A stretch of 64,000 nt of DNA from Acidobacteriota bacterium (GTDB lineage Bacteria; Acidobacteriota; Blastocatellia; Pyrinomonadales; Pyrinomonadaceae): contig JAOAPY010000010.1 of the NCBI GenBank assembly GCA_025463135.1, positions 78,089 through 142,088 of the forward strand, written 5' to 3'. Below the pieces are notes generated by a model that worked only from the letters and a program-made list of their open reading frames with translations, had not been told where the DNA came from and ran no database searches. Shown one piece after another: positions 16,336-25,088 of this stretch. Made by a program: the position numbers and the translations under genes. Each line of letters opens with the position of its first letter. The stretch's first letter is position 1.

Positions 16336-17040
16336 ATGATCATCGCCATTGATGGGCCATCGGGCGCTGGTAAATCGACACTCGGTCGCATGCTTGCGCG
16401 CGAGCTTGGCTTGCTGTACATCGACACGGGGTGGATGTATCGGGCGGTAGCATTCGCCGTTATCGAGGCCAACGTAAATGCGAGTGATGATCTGGCGGTC
16501 GGCTCACTGGCCCGCCGCATCGATATTGACCTTCATGGTGATCCGGATACATTGCGCGTTACGCTTGACAGGCGAGATGTGACGGAAGCGATTCGCAGCG
16601 AAGACGTGACGCACATGTCTTCGGTGATTTCTGCCATTCCGGACGTACGCCGCGCCATGGTCGAGCGTCAGCGCGAGATGGGCCGACGCGGCGCTGTCTT
16701 GAATGGCCGCGATATCGGCACGGTGGTTTTTCCCGACGCCGATGTGAAATTCTTTCTGACGGCGGTGGCTGAGGAGCGCGCCAAACGAAGATTTGCGGAA
16801 GAATTCGAACAGAACAAAACGGTTGATTTCGGCGAAACGCTGGCCGACATGACCGAACGGGATCGGCGGGATTCAACCCGCGCGGATTCGCCACTCAGAG
16901 TGGCTGATGATGCGATATTGATCGATTCAACCGGCCAGTCGATCGAAGAGGTTTTTGCGGGCATGATGGCCATCGTGAATCAGAAGTCAGAGATCGTGAA
17001 TCAGAAGTCAGAGATCAGAAATCAGAAGTCAGTGATCTGA
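16336..17040 (+). CDS. cmk: cytidylate kinase
   Basis: Phosphorylates CMP and dCMP with ATP. Motifs: P-loop IDGPSGAGKST at residues 5-15, DTGWMYRAVAF, GRRGAVLNGRDIGTVVFPDA and the lid region with RDRRDSTRADSPL. The core ends near residue 213. The last 20 residues are two copies of NQKSEI plus NQKSVI, encoded by a tandem low-complexity DNA repeat, and are unlikely to be part of the fold. The gene is upstream of ribE in the same direction. Confidence 0.93.
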   Translation: MIIAIDGPSGAGKSTLGRMLARELGLLYIDTGWMYRAVAFAVIEANVNASDDLAVGSLARRIDIDLHGDPDTLRVTLDRRDVTEAIRSEDVTHMSSVISAIPDVRRAMVERQREMGRRGAVLNGRDIGTVVFPDADVKFFLTAVAEERAKRRFAEEFEQNKTVDFGETLADMTERDRRDSTRADSPLRVADDAILIDSTGQSIEEVFAGMMAIVNQKSEIVNQKSEIRNQKSVI

Positions 17041-17154
17041 CAACTGAGATCTGAAGCCGGCATCAGGACCAAACAAAAACCAAACAAAGACCAAAGACCA
17101 AAAACCAAAGACCCAAGACCCAAGTCCAAACACCAACGACCAAGACCAAAAACA
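16976..17154. repeat. low-complexity tandem repeats (AATCAGAAGTCAGAG and ACCAAAGACCAAA units)
   Basis: From 16976 to 17035 a 17-18 base unit with AATCAGAAGTCAG repeats three times and codes for the cmk tail. From 17069 to 17154 an (A/C)-rich ACCAAAGACCAA array fills the gap up to the ribE start codon. Related A/C arrays lie at 48508-48602 and 53941-54064. Confidence 0.85.
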
Positions 17155-17805
17155 ATGTTCACCGGCATCATCGAAGAACTCGGCCTCGTCCGCAGCATTG
17201 AGCGGCGGGGCGAAGGCGTGCGCATCGTCATCGCCGCCAACACTGTCAGCGCCAGTTCCAGCGAAGGCGACTCGATCTCCGTCAACGGCGTATGTTTGAC
17301 GGCGCTGGATGTGCGCCGCGATTCATTCTCCGCCGACGGCTCGCGCGAAACCCTGGATCGTTCGACGTTGGGTCGTCTGCGCCCCGGCTCGCGAGTGAAC
17401 CTCGAGCGCGCGGTAACGCCGACCACGAGACTGGGCGGCCACATTGTGCAGGGCCACGTTGACGCGCGCGGAGCGTTCGTGGGCGCCACTGATCACGTCG
17501 GCTCCTGGACGGTCCGCATCGCCTATCCGCCGGAGGTCTCGCGTTATCTGGTGTTCAAAGGCTCAATCGCCGTCGAAGGTATTAGTCTGACGATCGCCGA
17601 TCTCACTGATGAGTATTTCGACATCGCTGTGATCCCGAAGACATGGGAAGTGACAAACCTCTCTCAGCTGCACGCGGGCGACGATGTGAACCTGGAAGTC
17701 GACGTCATCGCCAAGTATGTCGAGCGAATCATGAGCCGTACACTGCCCGATGATTGGGGCGACACGCTGACAATTGAGAAGCTTGCTGAACTGGGCTTTG
17801 AATAG
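17155..17805 (+). CDS. ribE: riboflavin synthase
   Basis: Catalyses dismutation of two 6,7-dimethyl-8-ribityllumazine molecules to riboflavin. The 216-residue chain shows the duplicated barrel: N-terminal MFTGIIEELGLV, SVNGVCLTAL, then GGHIVQGHVD, and in the second half KGSIAVEGISLTIAD. No FMN riboswitch is visible in the 114-base A/C-rich leader, and no Shine-Dalgarno is clear. ribBA follows about 0.9 kb downstream; lumazine synthase and ribD are not in the window. Confidence 0.95.
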   Translation: MFTGIIEELGLVRSIERRGEGVRIVIAANTVSASSSEGDSISVNGVCLTALDVRRDSFSADGSRETLDRSTLGRLRPGSRVNLERAVTPTTRLGGHIVQGHVDARGAFVGATDHVGSWTVRIAYPPEVSRYLVFKGSIAVEGISLTIADLTDEYFDIAVIPKTWEVTNLSQLHAGDDVNLEVDVIAKYVERIMSRTLPDDWGDTLTIEKLAELGFE

Positions 17806-17848
17806 TTCGTGCGACACGAACGAACTGACTGCGGAAAGGATTGGAGTA

Positions 17849-18529
17849 ATGAACCGTAAAGCATTCAGGTTCGTGGCGGCGCCGGCGATCATCCTGCTGT
17901 GTTGCCTCGCCGCGTCGCAGGCCCAGGAAGCCGCCGCAACACCCAAGCCAGAGGCGCCCAAACAAGAGGTCTCCGCGACAAAACGCACCTTGATTAAACA
18001 GATCCTTGACCTGACCAATGCGGCGCGCATCTCCGAGGGAATGTTCGACGCTCAGTTCGATGAGATGAAGAAGGAATTGCCCGCCATGCAATTGCGAGTG
18101 ATTTCTTCGCTGGATGAATTCAAGAGGCTTTCGCCAACCCAGCAGGAAGAGGTAAGGACGAGAGTCAAGGAAAGCTCGGATCGTATTAGCAAGCGGCTCA
18201 AAGAAGTCTTTCTGCAGCGCATTGACTTGAAGCAACTGGTCGAGGAAATTTCCTACTCGATTTACGACAAGCATTTTAGTGAAGGTGAGTTGACTGATCT
18301 GGTAACGTTCTATAAATCCACTACCGGGCAAAAAGTGATTGCGGAGATGCCTTCATTGTTCGCGGAGTCCATCGAGAAGTCTTCAGAAATCGTAATACCA
18401 AAGGTCAAGGAAGTCGTCGCCGACATGCAGAAGGAACAGACCAGCCAGCTGACCAAAGAGATAGATGCGGTGCTCAAATCCTCGCCCAAGTCTCCCAAAA
18501 AGACCACCTCCACGCGTCGGCGACACTAA
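17849..18529 (+). CDS. DUF2059-domain exported protein
   Basis: I choose the ATG at 17849 (GGAGTA just upstream), which gives a signal peptide FVAAPAIILLCCLAASQAQ. The 226-residue product carries a DUF2059 region at about 140-185 (YDKHFSEGELTDLVTFYKS, then TTGQKVIAEMP), a helical domain of unknown role found in exported proteins. The C-terminus is basic (PKKTTSTRRRH). It sits between ribE and ribBA in the same direction without an obvious functional link. Confidence 0.8.
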   Translation: MNRKAFRFVAAPAIILLCCLAASQAQEAAATPKPEAPKQEVSATKRTLIKQILDLTNAARISEGMFDAQFDEMKKELPAMQLRVISSLDEFKRLSPTQQEEVRTRVKESSDRISKRLKEVFLQRIDLKQLVEEISYSIYDKHFSEGELTDLVTFYKSTTGQKVIAEMPSLFAESIEKSSEIVIPKVKEVVADMQKEQTSQLTKEIDAVLKSSPKSPKKTTSTRRRH

Positions 18530-18744
18530 TACTCTTTAGCCGCTGGTCGCGCGGTCTTCGTCCCTGCGGGACTGCAGCGCGAGTGACCCGAGTTCACAGA
18601 TCCCTGATTACAAGGACTTTCGAAATCGCTCCCGGCTCAATGATGTCCCTGACAGCAGAGCGGGACGCGGCGCCACTTTTTGGGGTAACATAGGCGGGAA
18701 ATTTGAATTTGAAATCTGCAGAGTCTGGGGCCCGGAAACAGGAA

Positions 18745-19944
18745 ATGTCGTTCGCCAGCATCGAAGAGGCCGTCGCGGAAATACGCGAAGGCCGCATGGT
18801 CATTATCATTGACGATGAGGATCGCGAGAACGAGGGCGATCTGGTGTGCGCGGCTGAGAAGGTAACGCCGGAGATCATCAACTTCATGGCCCGGCATGCG
18901 CGCGGTTTGATCTGTTTGCCCTTGACCGAAGACCGCTGTGACGAACTTCACCTGACGACCCAGGTCGCTGACAACACTTCTAATCACGGCACCGCCTTTA
19001 CCGTATCCATTGACGCTCGCAAAGGAGTGACCACCGGCATTTCGGCTGCCGATCGGGCGACAACGATTCTGGTGGCGGTGGATCCCCAAACGCGCCCACA
19101 GGACCTGGCGCGGCCCGGCCACATCTTTCCCTTGCGCGCAAAAAAAGGCGGCGTTCTGGTGCGACCGGGTCAAACGGAAGCCAGCGTCGATTTATCTCGC
19201 ATCGCCGGTCTGTATCCCGCCGGGGTAATCTGCGAGATCATGAACGAAGATGGCACGATGGCCCGGCTGCGCGAGCTAAAGGAATTTGCGACCCTTCATG
19301 GATTGAAAATGGTGCGCGTGGCCGACCTGGTGCGATATCGCATCAGTAAGGAAATGCTGGTGCGCCGCGTCGTGGAAACCGAGCTGCCTACCGTTTATGG
19401 AAAGTTTCGCGCCGTAGCTTATGAGAACGTCATCAACGGTGATGTCCATCTGGCCATGGTGATGGGCAACGTCGAGACAACTGATCCGGTGCTGGTCAGG
19501 GTCCATACCGAAAACGTCACCTGCGACATGTTTGGATCATTGATCGACGACACCGGGTTTCAGTTACATACGGCCCTGGAAAAGATCGCCGCCGCCGGAC
19601 AGGGAGTCGTGCTCTATCTGCGCCAGCGCGAGCACAGTTTGGACCTGGTCCATCAACTGCGCACCTATGCGCTGATGCAGGAGCGCGGCTTGCGTAAACG
19701 CGAGGCCAGCGTGGAAACCGGCTATGGCTTGAATCGCGACTATGGAATTGGCGCGCAGATTCTTCATGATCTGGGATTGCGGCGCATTGTCCTGTTGACT
19801 AATCACCCCCCTAAAGTTGCCGCCCTCGAGGGCTTTGAGCTCGAAGTTACGGGCAACGTTTATTTGGGCCAGCCCGCGCATTTGAGCGAGCAAAAATTGG
19901 CGGAAGAGGGTGTTAATGGATTGAGCACGGAACAACGATCCTGA
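18745..19944 (+). CDS. ribBA: RibBA-like protein with altered metal-ligand positions
   Basis: I take the ATG at 18745 as the start, not the upstream TTG. Residues 1-200 form a 3,4-dihydroxy-2-butanone-4-phosphate synthase domain with [11 protein letters not shown]. Residues 205-400 are homologous to GTP cyclohydrolase II. In that half the three zinc cysteines (C54, C65 and C67 in E. coli RibA) are replaced: by alignment to HSECLTGDxFGSLRCDCG they are N257, D268 and T270. The GTP cyclohydrolase activity is therefore probably lost. In the synthase half the usual GGHTEA is PGQTEA, so the metal-ligand His is Gln143. [10 protein letters not shown] and LLTNHP remain. It may be a degenerate or regulatory paralogue, or a synthase with altered ligands. 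Confidence 0.85.
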   Translation: MSFASIEEAVAEIREGRMVIIIDDEDRENEGDLVCAAEKVTPEIINFMARHARGLICLPLTEDRCDELHLTTQVADNTSNHGTAFTVSIDARKGVTTGISAADRATTILVAVDPQTRPQDLARPGHIFPLRAKKGGVLVRPGQTEASVDLSRIAGLYPAGVICEIMNEDGTMARLRELKEFATLHGLKMVRVADLVRYRISKEMLVRRVVETELPTVYGKFRAVAYENVINGDVHLAMVMGNVETTDPVLVRVHTENVTCDMFGSLIDDTGFQLHTALEKIAAAGQGVVLYLRQREHSLDLVHQLRTYALMQERGLRKREASVETGYGLNRDYGIGAQILHDLGLRRIVLLTNHPPKVAALEGFELEVTGNVYLGQPAHLSEQKLAEEGVNGLSTEQRS

Positions 19945-20132
19945 CGGTTGGTTGCATCTTTCACTGGCCGGGATTTTGGCTGCGGGCCCTGCTCACGAAG
20001 ATCCTCTTGATTTTCGCAAGGCCCGCCTTTAGCATTCGGGTTTCTCCCTCTTTAAATCTAATTATCCGGTAGTCGCTTTTTGGGGCAGGACCCACCGGCT
20101 ACCCGCAGATAGTTCCGACAAGTACGCACGTT

Positions 20133-23100
20133 ATGCCTGTGAACGATCACGACGACCGCGCGCCGCAATCACCATCAGAAGGCGATAAGCAGTCGACCAG
20201 CGACGCACTGCAGTCGAAGACTGACCAGCCGTTGCCGCCCAAAGCGGAAGCGATTGCTGAGCGCGACGCGAATCGGCCCGAGCCAGTGACACCTCAGGGC
20301 AAACGCCGCCGCTATTTGACGCGCCGCAATGCTTTTATCACCGCGCTTGGTTTTGGAGTGGCCATCGTCGCCCTGGTGTTGATTGCGGTGGTTCTCTATC
20401 GGCTCGGTTTCGTGGATCGCTATGTGGTGGGCCAAATCAAAAGTGATTTTGCCAAATATGGCATTCGCGCCGAGATCAAGACTTTTCATGCCAACGTCCC
20501 GCCCAGTACTGTTGAAATTGACGGCATCGAGCTTTACGACGCGCTCAGCGGCGAAAAGCTGGGCAAGATTGATCGGATGGTTGCGTCTATTCGGGTTCAG
20601 GATCTTTACGCGTTCAACATGCAACGTCATGTCGATCTTAAGGACCTGAAAATCGAAGGGCTCGAGGTTTGGGTAAATTTTGATAACCAGGGTCGATCAA
20701 ATTTCCGGAATCTGCATCTGCAACCGCGCGAGGAGAACAAGCGAATTCTTTTCGCATACTCAACGGCGCACGTCGAAATCAAAAACTCGCTGATTCATTA
20801 CGGCGATGCGCTGCATTCGCTCTCAGGCGAAGCCCGCAATCTTAACATAATTATCGATCCCGATAATCCCAGTGCTCCGGTTGAAAGCGCGATGAACCGC
20901 ATCACGCTGGGCTTGACCAACTCCACGTTTGTTTATGACGGACGACCAGTCAACAACATCGATGTCGAGCTTAAGGGTCGCGCCAATCAAACAAGAGCAG
21001 AGATTCAGGAACTGGTGCTGCGATCGCCGGTGGCAGAGGCCCATCTCGAGGGCACGATGGATGATTGGCGCGCGCTGCGGTATCAGATGAAGGTCACTTC
21101 GAGCGTGGACCTGACGCAGCTTTCAGACCTGTTGCAAGCGGGCGCCACCCTGCGCGGCGCCGGTAATTTCATCGGTACCGTTTCCGGTGAGGGTGACAAC
21201 TACAAAGTCCAGGGCAATATCAAATCCGACGCCCTGGCTGCCGACAATGTGCGCTTGCAGGGGTTGAATGTAACCGCTTCCGGATCGGGTCACGGAAAAA
21301 GCTATGACGTTAACGGCAATGCGGTAGTGGCGTTACTGGCGGCTGGAGAATTTCAACTCAACAGCGTGCAGCTGACCGGCAACGTAATGGGGACTGGCTC
21401 GGACTTTCGCTGGGTGGGGGAACTGCGCGCCGCGGCTGAGCGCAGTTATGGCACGACCATTACCGGCTTGATTCTTCACGATGCGCGCGCGGAGATGAAT
21501 AACGGAGCTATCACCGGATCATCCAGCCGCTTTACAGCTAATGGAGTCGTTTCCTCAGGCGCGAAAGTCAATGGCATCTCTGCTTCCGATTTGCGTTTTC
21601 GCAAAGCCGGCGCCGAGACAACCGGTTCAGTCGCCGGCGTCAAGACCGGGGAGATAGTTTCAAAAGACGCGCGGATAAAAGACGTAACCGCAAACTCGGT
21701 GGTCTTCGCAGGACAGAACGGGGCCACGACAGTCAACATAAAAGAGATCCTGGTGGGGGGCATCAATGCGCAGGGCGCTGAAATTGCCAGCTTCAACATT
21801 GCCGGGGTGCGTTTGTCGGTGCGTGGGGGCCGAGTCGAAGGGTCAACCGCGGACATCACTCCCGGGACTGTCAAGCTGGCCGACGGACAACTGGAAAATC
21901 TAAAGCTGGCAAAGCCGGTGTTCGTAGTTGAGCCGTCGGGACGTTATCGCGCCAGCGCCGACCTGAGTATCGGAGGCGGCGTGTTGGGCCAGATGAAGAT
22001 GGGCCAGGCAAAGGCTGCGGTGGTCGCGACCAGCGGCCAGATTCAGCTTAATGATTTCACTGCCGACTTGTTTTCCGGCGGAGTGCGCGGCAACGCCACG
22101 ATTGGCCTGACGCCTTCAGCCGCTTCGCGAGTAGTAGCTAGCTTTGAAGGTCTGGACGTGGCAGCGCCGATAACCTTACTGGCCGGCACGGCCATGCCGT
22201 TAGCGGGAAAGGCTGCGGGTAAAGTTGACCTTTCTTTTCCCGGCACCAATTTCAAAAAAGCTTCGGGCAGCATCAATACCCAATTCACAGCCGAGACCGT
22301 CACCGCACAAGATGACCGGACCCCGATTTCCGGCGAAGTTGCGCTGCACGCCAACAGTGGCTTGTTTCAGATTGAGCGCGTCGATTTGCAAACCGCTGCC
22401 AGTCACCTGAAAGCGAGCGGCCAGTTCTCCTTCGACGGCAACTCTGATCTGCAAATCGACCTTAACTCCACCGATGCCGCTGAACTGCAGCACGTTGTAA
22501 TTTCCTCGGGCGCTTTGCCCGATCTTGAAGACCAGATCAATCAATACGGACTGGAGTTGAAAGGGCCATTCGCTTTTAACGGAAACGTCCGCGGGAAACT
22601 AAGCTCGCCGGACTTTGACGGCAAAGTGTCGTTGGGATCGCTCGTGGTCAGCGGCAACGATTTGGGCTCGTTGAGTGCGTCACTGCTTGCGACCCAGACG
22701 GAACTTCGCATTGCCGATGGCAAACTCACTGAGCCCGACGGCGGGAGCATACAGTTCAGTCTCAATGCGCCGCGCACTGGTGAAAACAATATTTCAGTGG
22801 ACGCGACGCTGGATCGGGCCAACGCCGCCGTCCTGTTGGCAGTATTGCCGCTGAACAAAGATACAAAAGAAAAATTAAAAAACACGCAATCAGATATTTC
22901 CGGCCATGTTGCCGTTACCGGTTTGCCCAAGGCCATGAACGGATCGGCGGAATTGAATTTCGGCGCGGGGCGTCTGGCCGGCGAACCTTTTGACAGTATT
23001 GTCGCGCGCGCAACTTTCAGCGGCTCCAAAGTAAATCTTGAAAGCGTCGATGGCCATTTCGCCGCGGGCCATATCACTGCCAGCGGCAGTTTTGACGACA

Positions 23101-25088
23101 CAACGAAGCTGGTAGATCTACAGGCAAATGCGCAAGCCATTCAACTGAGTCGACTGGCCACGCTGTCCGGCAAACCCGCGCTGCAAAACTTGAGCGGCAC
23201 CGCCGACGTCACTGCCCACATCATCGGCAATTACACCGAAAAAGATTTCTCGTCGTACCAGATTACTTTTGACGCCCAGGGCAAGGACGTCAGTGTCAAC
23301 AACAGACCGTTGGGTACTCTGTCGCTGGTGGGACGAACAGAGAACAAGAAACTCAATGTTACGTTCACTACGGGTGTCTTCGGTCAGGCGCAAACTGTCA
23401 ACGCCCGAGTAGATCTGTCGAACGAACAACTGCCGGCCACGATTGATGCCACTTTCAATGGGGCGGATCTGACGAAGGTGCTCGCCCTGGCGTTGCCCAA
23501 TGCCAACGTAAAATTGAGCGGGCGCGCGACCGGGACGATTAAGGCCAGCGGCAATCTGCTGGATGAGGATGGTTACCCTACCCTCGAAGGCTTGCGTGGG
23601 ACGGCTGAGTTTTCTGAACTTAGTTTCCGCGTGGAAGACATAGCCCTGTCGGCGGTTGCGCCCTTCGTTGTGCGCCTGACCGCCAGCGAACTGGTCTTTG
23701 ATCGCGCCCAACTTACCGGCACGGGCACCAACATCACTCTGGATGGCGCCCTGGCAGTGGCCGAAGGCGGGAAGGAAACTCTGAGTGTTGATGGTCGCTT
23801 GAATCTGCGCGTGCTCAATGGCCTGTCTCCGGATGTTTTCTTGTCGGGAGCAGCGGACATCGCGGTGCGTGTTTCCGGCTCCTACAACCAACCACGGGTC
23901 AACGGCACGGCGTCATTAAATGGCGCATCGGTCGCGGCCCTGGTGGGTAACGATCGCTGGCAAGTCTCGAACATCAAATCCGTGCTCAGATTCACCGCCG
24001 ATCAGGCGCAGATAGAATCGTTCAACGGCACGTTGGGCGGAGGACGCGTTAGCGCCTCAGGTGGTGCCTTGCTCGACGGCATTACTGTCAATCGTTTCCT
24101 GTTGAATGTGCATGCGGATAACGTGACCGCGCCCTTTCCCCAGGATTTCAGTTCAACGTTGGATGCGGATGTGGAAATCAAGGGCGACGGGAATGAACAA
24201 CTTATTAGCGGCGTCGTTAACTTGATCCGGGCGGAGTACACCAAGGACATAGAGCTGGCCGATCTTGTTAATCGTCGTCAGGAGTCGATCGAAGAAGGCG
24301 GTGAGATTTCTCTGGTAAGAACGGCGCGGTTCGCGGACTTGCGTGTCGAAGGCCGCAATGCGCTGGTGGTGCGCAACAATCTGGCGGATCTCATCGGCTC
24401 GGTCTCGCTGCAAATCAATGGACAAATCAAAGATCCGATCATCTCCGGCAGGATAACCGCGAGTAACGGCACGCTTACCTTCCGTAATGATCGCTATGAG
24501 ATCAAGCGCGCATTCATGGACCTGCCCCCGCGCCGCAGCGCTGATCCACTGCTCAACATCGAAGCCGAGTCGGAAATTCGCGGCTACCGCGTCATCATCG
24601 ATCTCACCGGGCCACTATCGCAGCCACAAGCCGCCGTGCGGTCGGAGCCGGCTCTGCCCCAGGCCGACGTCGTGTCGCTGATAACAACGGGAACACTTTC
24701 ATCCGGTGACACCAGCACTTCGGCGCTGGCCTCGTCGGGACTGGGCACGGCCACCAGTCTTTTGACCGACGCTTTAATCAATGCGCCGGCGCAGCGTGCG
24801 ACCAGTAAACTTTTTGGCTTGAGCCGTTTCGAAATAAATCCGGTAATCGGCGGAAGCGCGGGAGCTAATCCGGGAGCGCGTTTGACTGTGGGCAAACGAA
24901 TCAGCAAGGAGCTGTCAGTTACATATTCGACGAATGTTACCTCCGATCCCAATCAGATTCTGGCGGTTGAATATCGCGTCTCGGATCGCTTGTCGTTTGT
25001 CGCACAGTACGAACAGGCTTCAACGCAGCAACTCAGCGCACGCAATAACAGCTTCAGTTTTGAAATCAGATTCAGGAAAAGATTTTGA
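20133..25088 (+). CDS. TamB-like translocation/assembly module protein
   Basis: The 1651-residue protein has a cytoplasmic Pro/Asp-rich N-terminus, one membrane helix at about 68-91 and a very long periplasmic beta-taco region of AsmA/TamB type (VEIDGIELYD..., repeated 'G.a..sG' strands). The C-terminal DUF490/TamB domain has SGRITASNGTLTFRND, DPLLNIEAESEIRGY and a final FEIRFRKRF ending in an aromatic residue. Family members form a groove between inner and outer membranes for lipid transport or autotransporter assembly. The stop overlaps the start of the Omp85-like gene by 4 bases, so the two are coupled, as in tamA-tamB pairs. Confidence 0.88.
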   Translation: MPVNDHDDRAPQSPSEGDKQSTSDALQSKTDQPLPPKAEAIAERDANRPEPVTPQGKRRRYLTRRNAFITALGFGVAIVALVLIAVVLYRLGFVDRYVVGQIKSDFAKYGIRAEIKTFHANVPPSTVEIDGIELYDALSGEKLGKIDRMVASIRVQDLYAFNMQRHVDLKDLKIEGLEVWVNFDNQGRSNFRNLHLQPREENKRILFAYSTAHVEIKNSLIHYGDALHSLSGEARNLNIIIDPDNPSAPVESAMNRITLGLTNSTFVYDGRPVNNIDVELKGRANQTRAEIQELVLRSPVAEAHLEGTMDDWRALRYQMKVTSSVDLTQLSDLLQAGATLRGAGNFIGTVSGEGDNYKVQGNIKSDALAADNVRLQGLNVTASGSGHGKSYDVNGNAVVALLAAGEFQLNSVQLTGNVMGTGSDFRWVGELRAAAERSYGTTITGLILHDARAEMNNGAITGSSSRFTANGVVSSGAKVNGISASDLRFRKAGAETTGSVAGVKTGEIVSKDARIKDVTANSVVFAGQNGATTVNIKEILVGGINAQGAEIASFNIAGVRLSVRGGRVEGSTADITPGTVKLADGQLENLKLAKPVFVVEPSGRYRASADLSIGGGVLGQMKMGQAKAAVVATSGQIQLNDFTADLFSGGVRGNATIGLTPSAASRVVASFEGLDVAAPITLLAGTAMPLAGKAAGKVDLSFPGTNFKKASGSINTQFTAETVTAQDDRTPISGEVALHANSGLFQIERVDLQTAASHLKASGQFSFDGNSDLQIDLNSTDAAELQHVVISSGALPDLEDQINQYGLELKGPFAFNGNVRGKLSSPDFDGKVSLGSLVVSGNDLGSLSASLLATQTELRIADGKLTEPDGGSIQFSLNAPRTGENNISVDATLDRANAAVLLAVLPLNKDTKEKLKNTQSDISGHVAVTGLPKAMNGSAELNFGAGRLAGEPFDSIVARATFSGSKVNLESVDGHFAAGHITASGSFDDTTKLVDLQANAQAIQLSRLATLSGKPALQNLSGTADVTAHIIGNYTEKDFSSYQITFDAQGKDVSVNNRPLGTLSLVGRTENKKLNVTFTTGVFGQAQTVNARVDLSNEQLPATIDATFNGADLTKVLALALPNANVKLSGRATGTIKASGNLLDEDGYPTLEGLRGTAEFSELSFRVEDIALSAVAPFVVRLTASELVFDRAQLTGTGTNITLDGALAVAEGGKETLSVDGRLNLRVLNGLSPDVFLSGAADIAVRVSGSYNQPRVNGTASLNGASVAALVGNDRWQVSNIKSVLRFTADQAQIESFNGTLGGGRVSASGGALLDGITVNRFLLNVHADNVTAPFPQDFSSTLDADVEIKGDGNEQLISGVVNLIRAEYTKDIELADLVNRRQESIEEGGEISLVRTARFADLRVEGRNALVVRNNLADLIGSVSLQINGQIKDPIISGRITASNGTLTFRNDRYEIKRAFMDLPPRRSADPLLNIEAESEIRGYRVIIDLTGPLSQPQAAVRSEPALPQADVVSLITTGTLSSGDTSTSALASSGLGTATSLLTDALINAPAQRATSKLFGLSRFEINPVIGGSAGANPGARLTVGKRISKELSVTYSTNVTSDPNQILAVEYRVSDRLSFVAQYEQASTQQLSARNNSFSFEIRFRKRF

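Noticed and set aside
16336..17040. NQKS units at the Cmk C-terminus as a functional tag
   Set aside because: They are the translation of a tandem DNA repeat that continues as untranslated low-complexity sequence, so they are more simply an insertion at the gene end.
17041..17154. FMN riboswitch upstream of ribE
   Set aside because: The leader is an A/C-rich low-complexity array lacking the conserved RFN-element core; nor is one visible before ribBA.
22541..23891. Long minus-strand ORFs inside the TamB-like gene
   Set aside because: They lie wholly opposite a well-supported 1651-codon gene, have no recognisable domain, and their amino-acid make-up is typical of antisense frames in GC-rich DNA.
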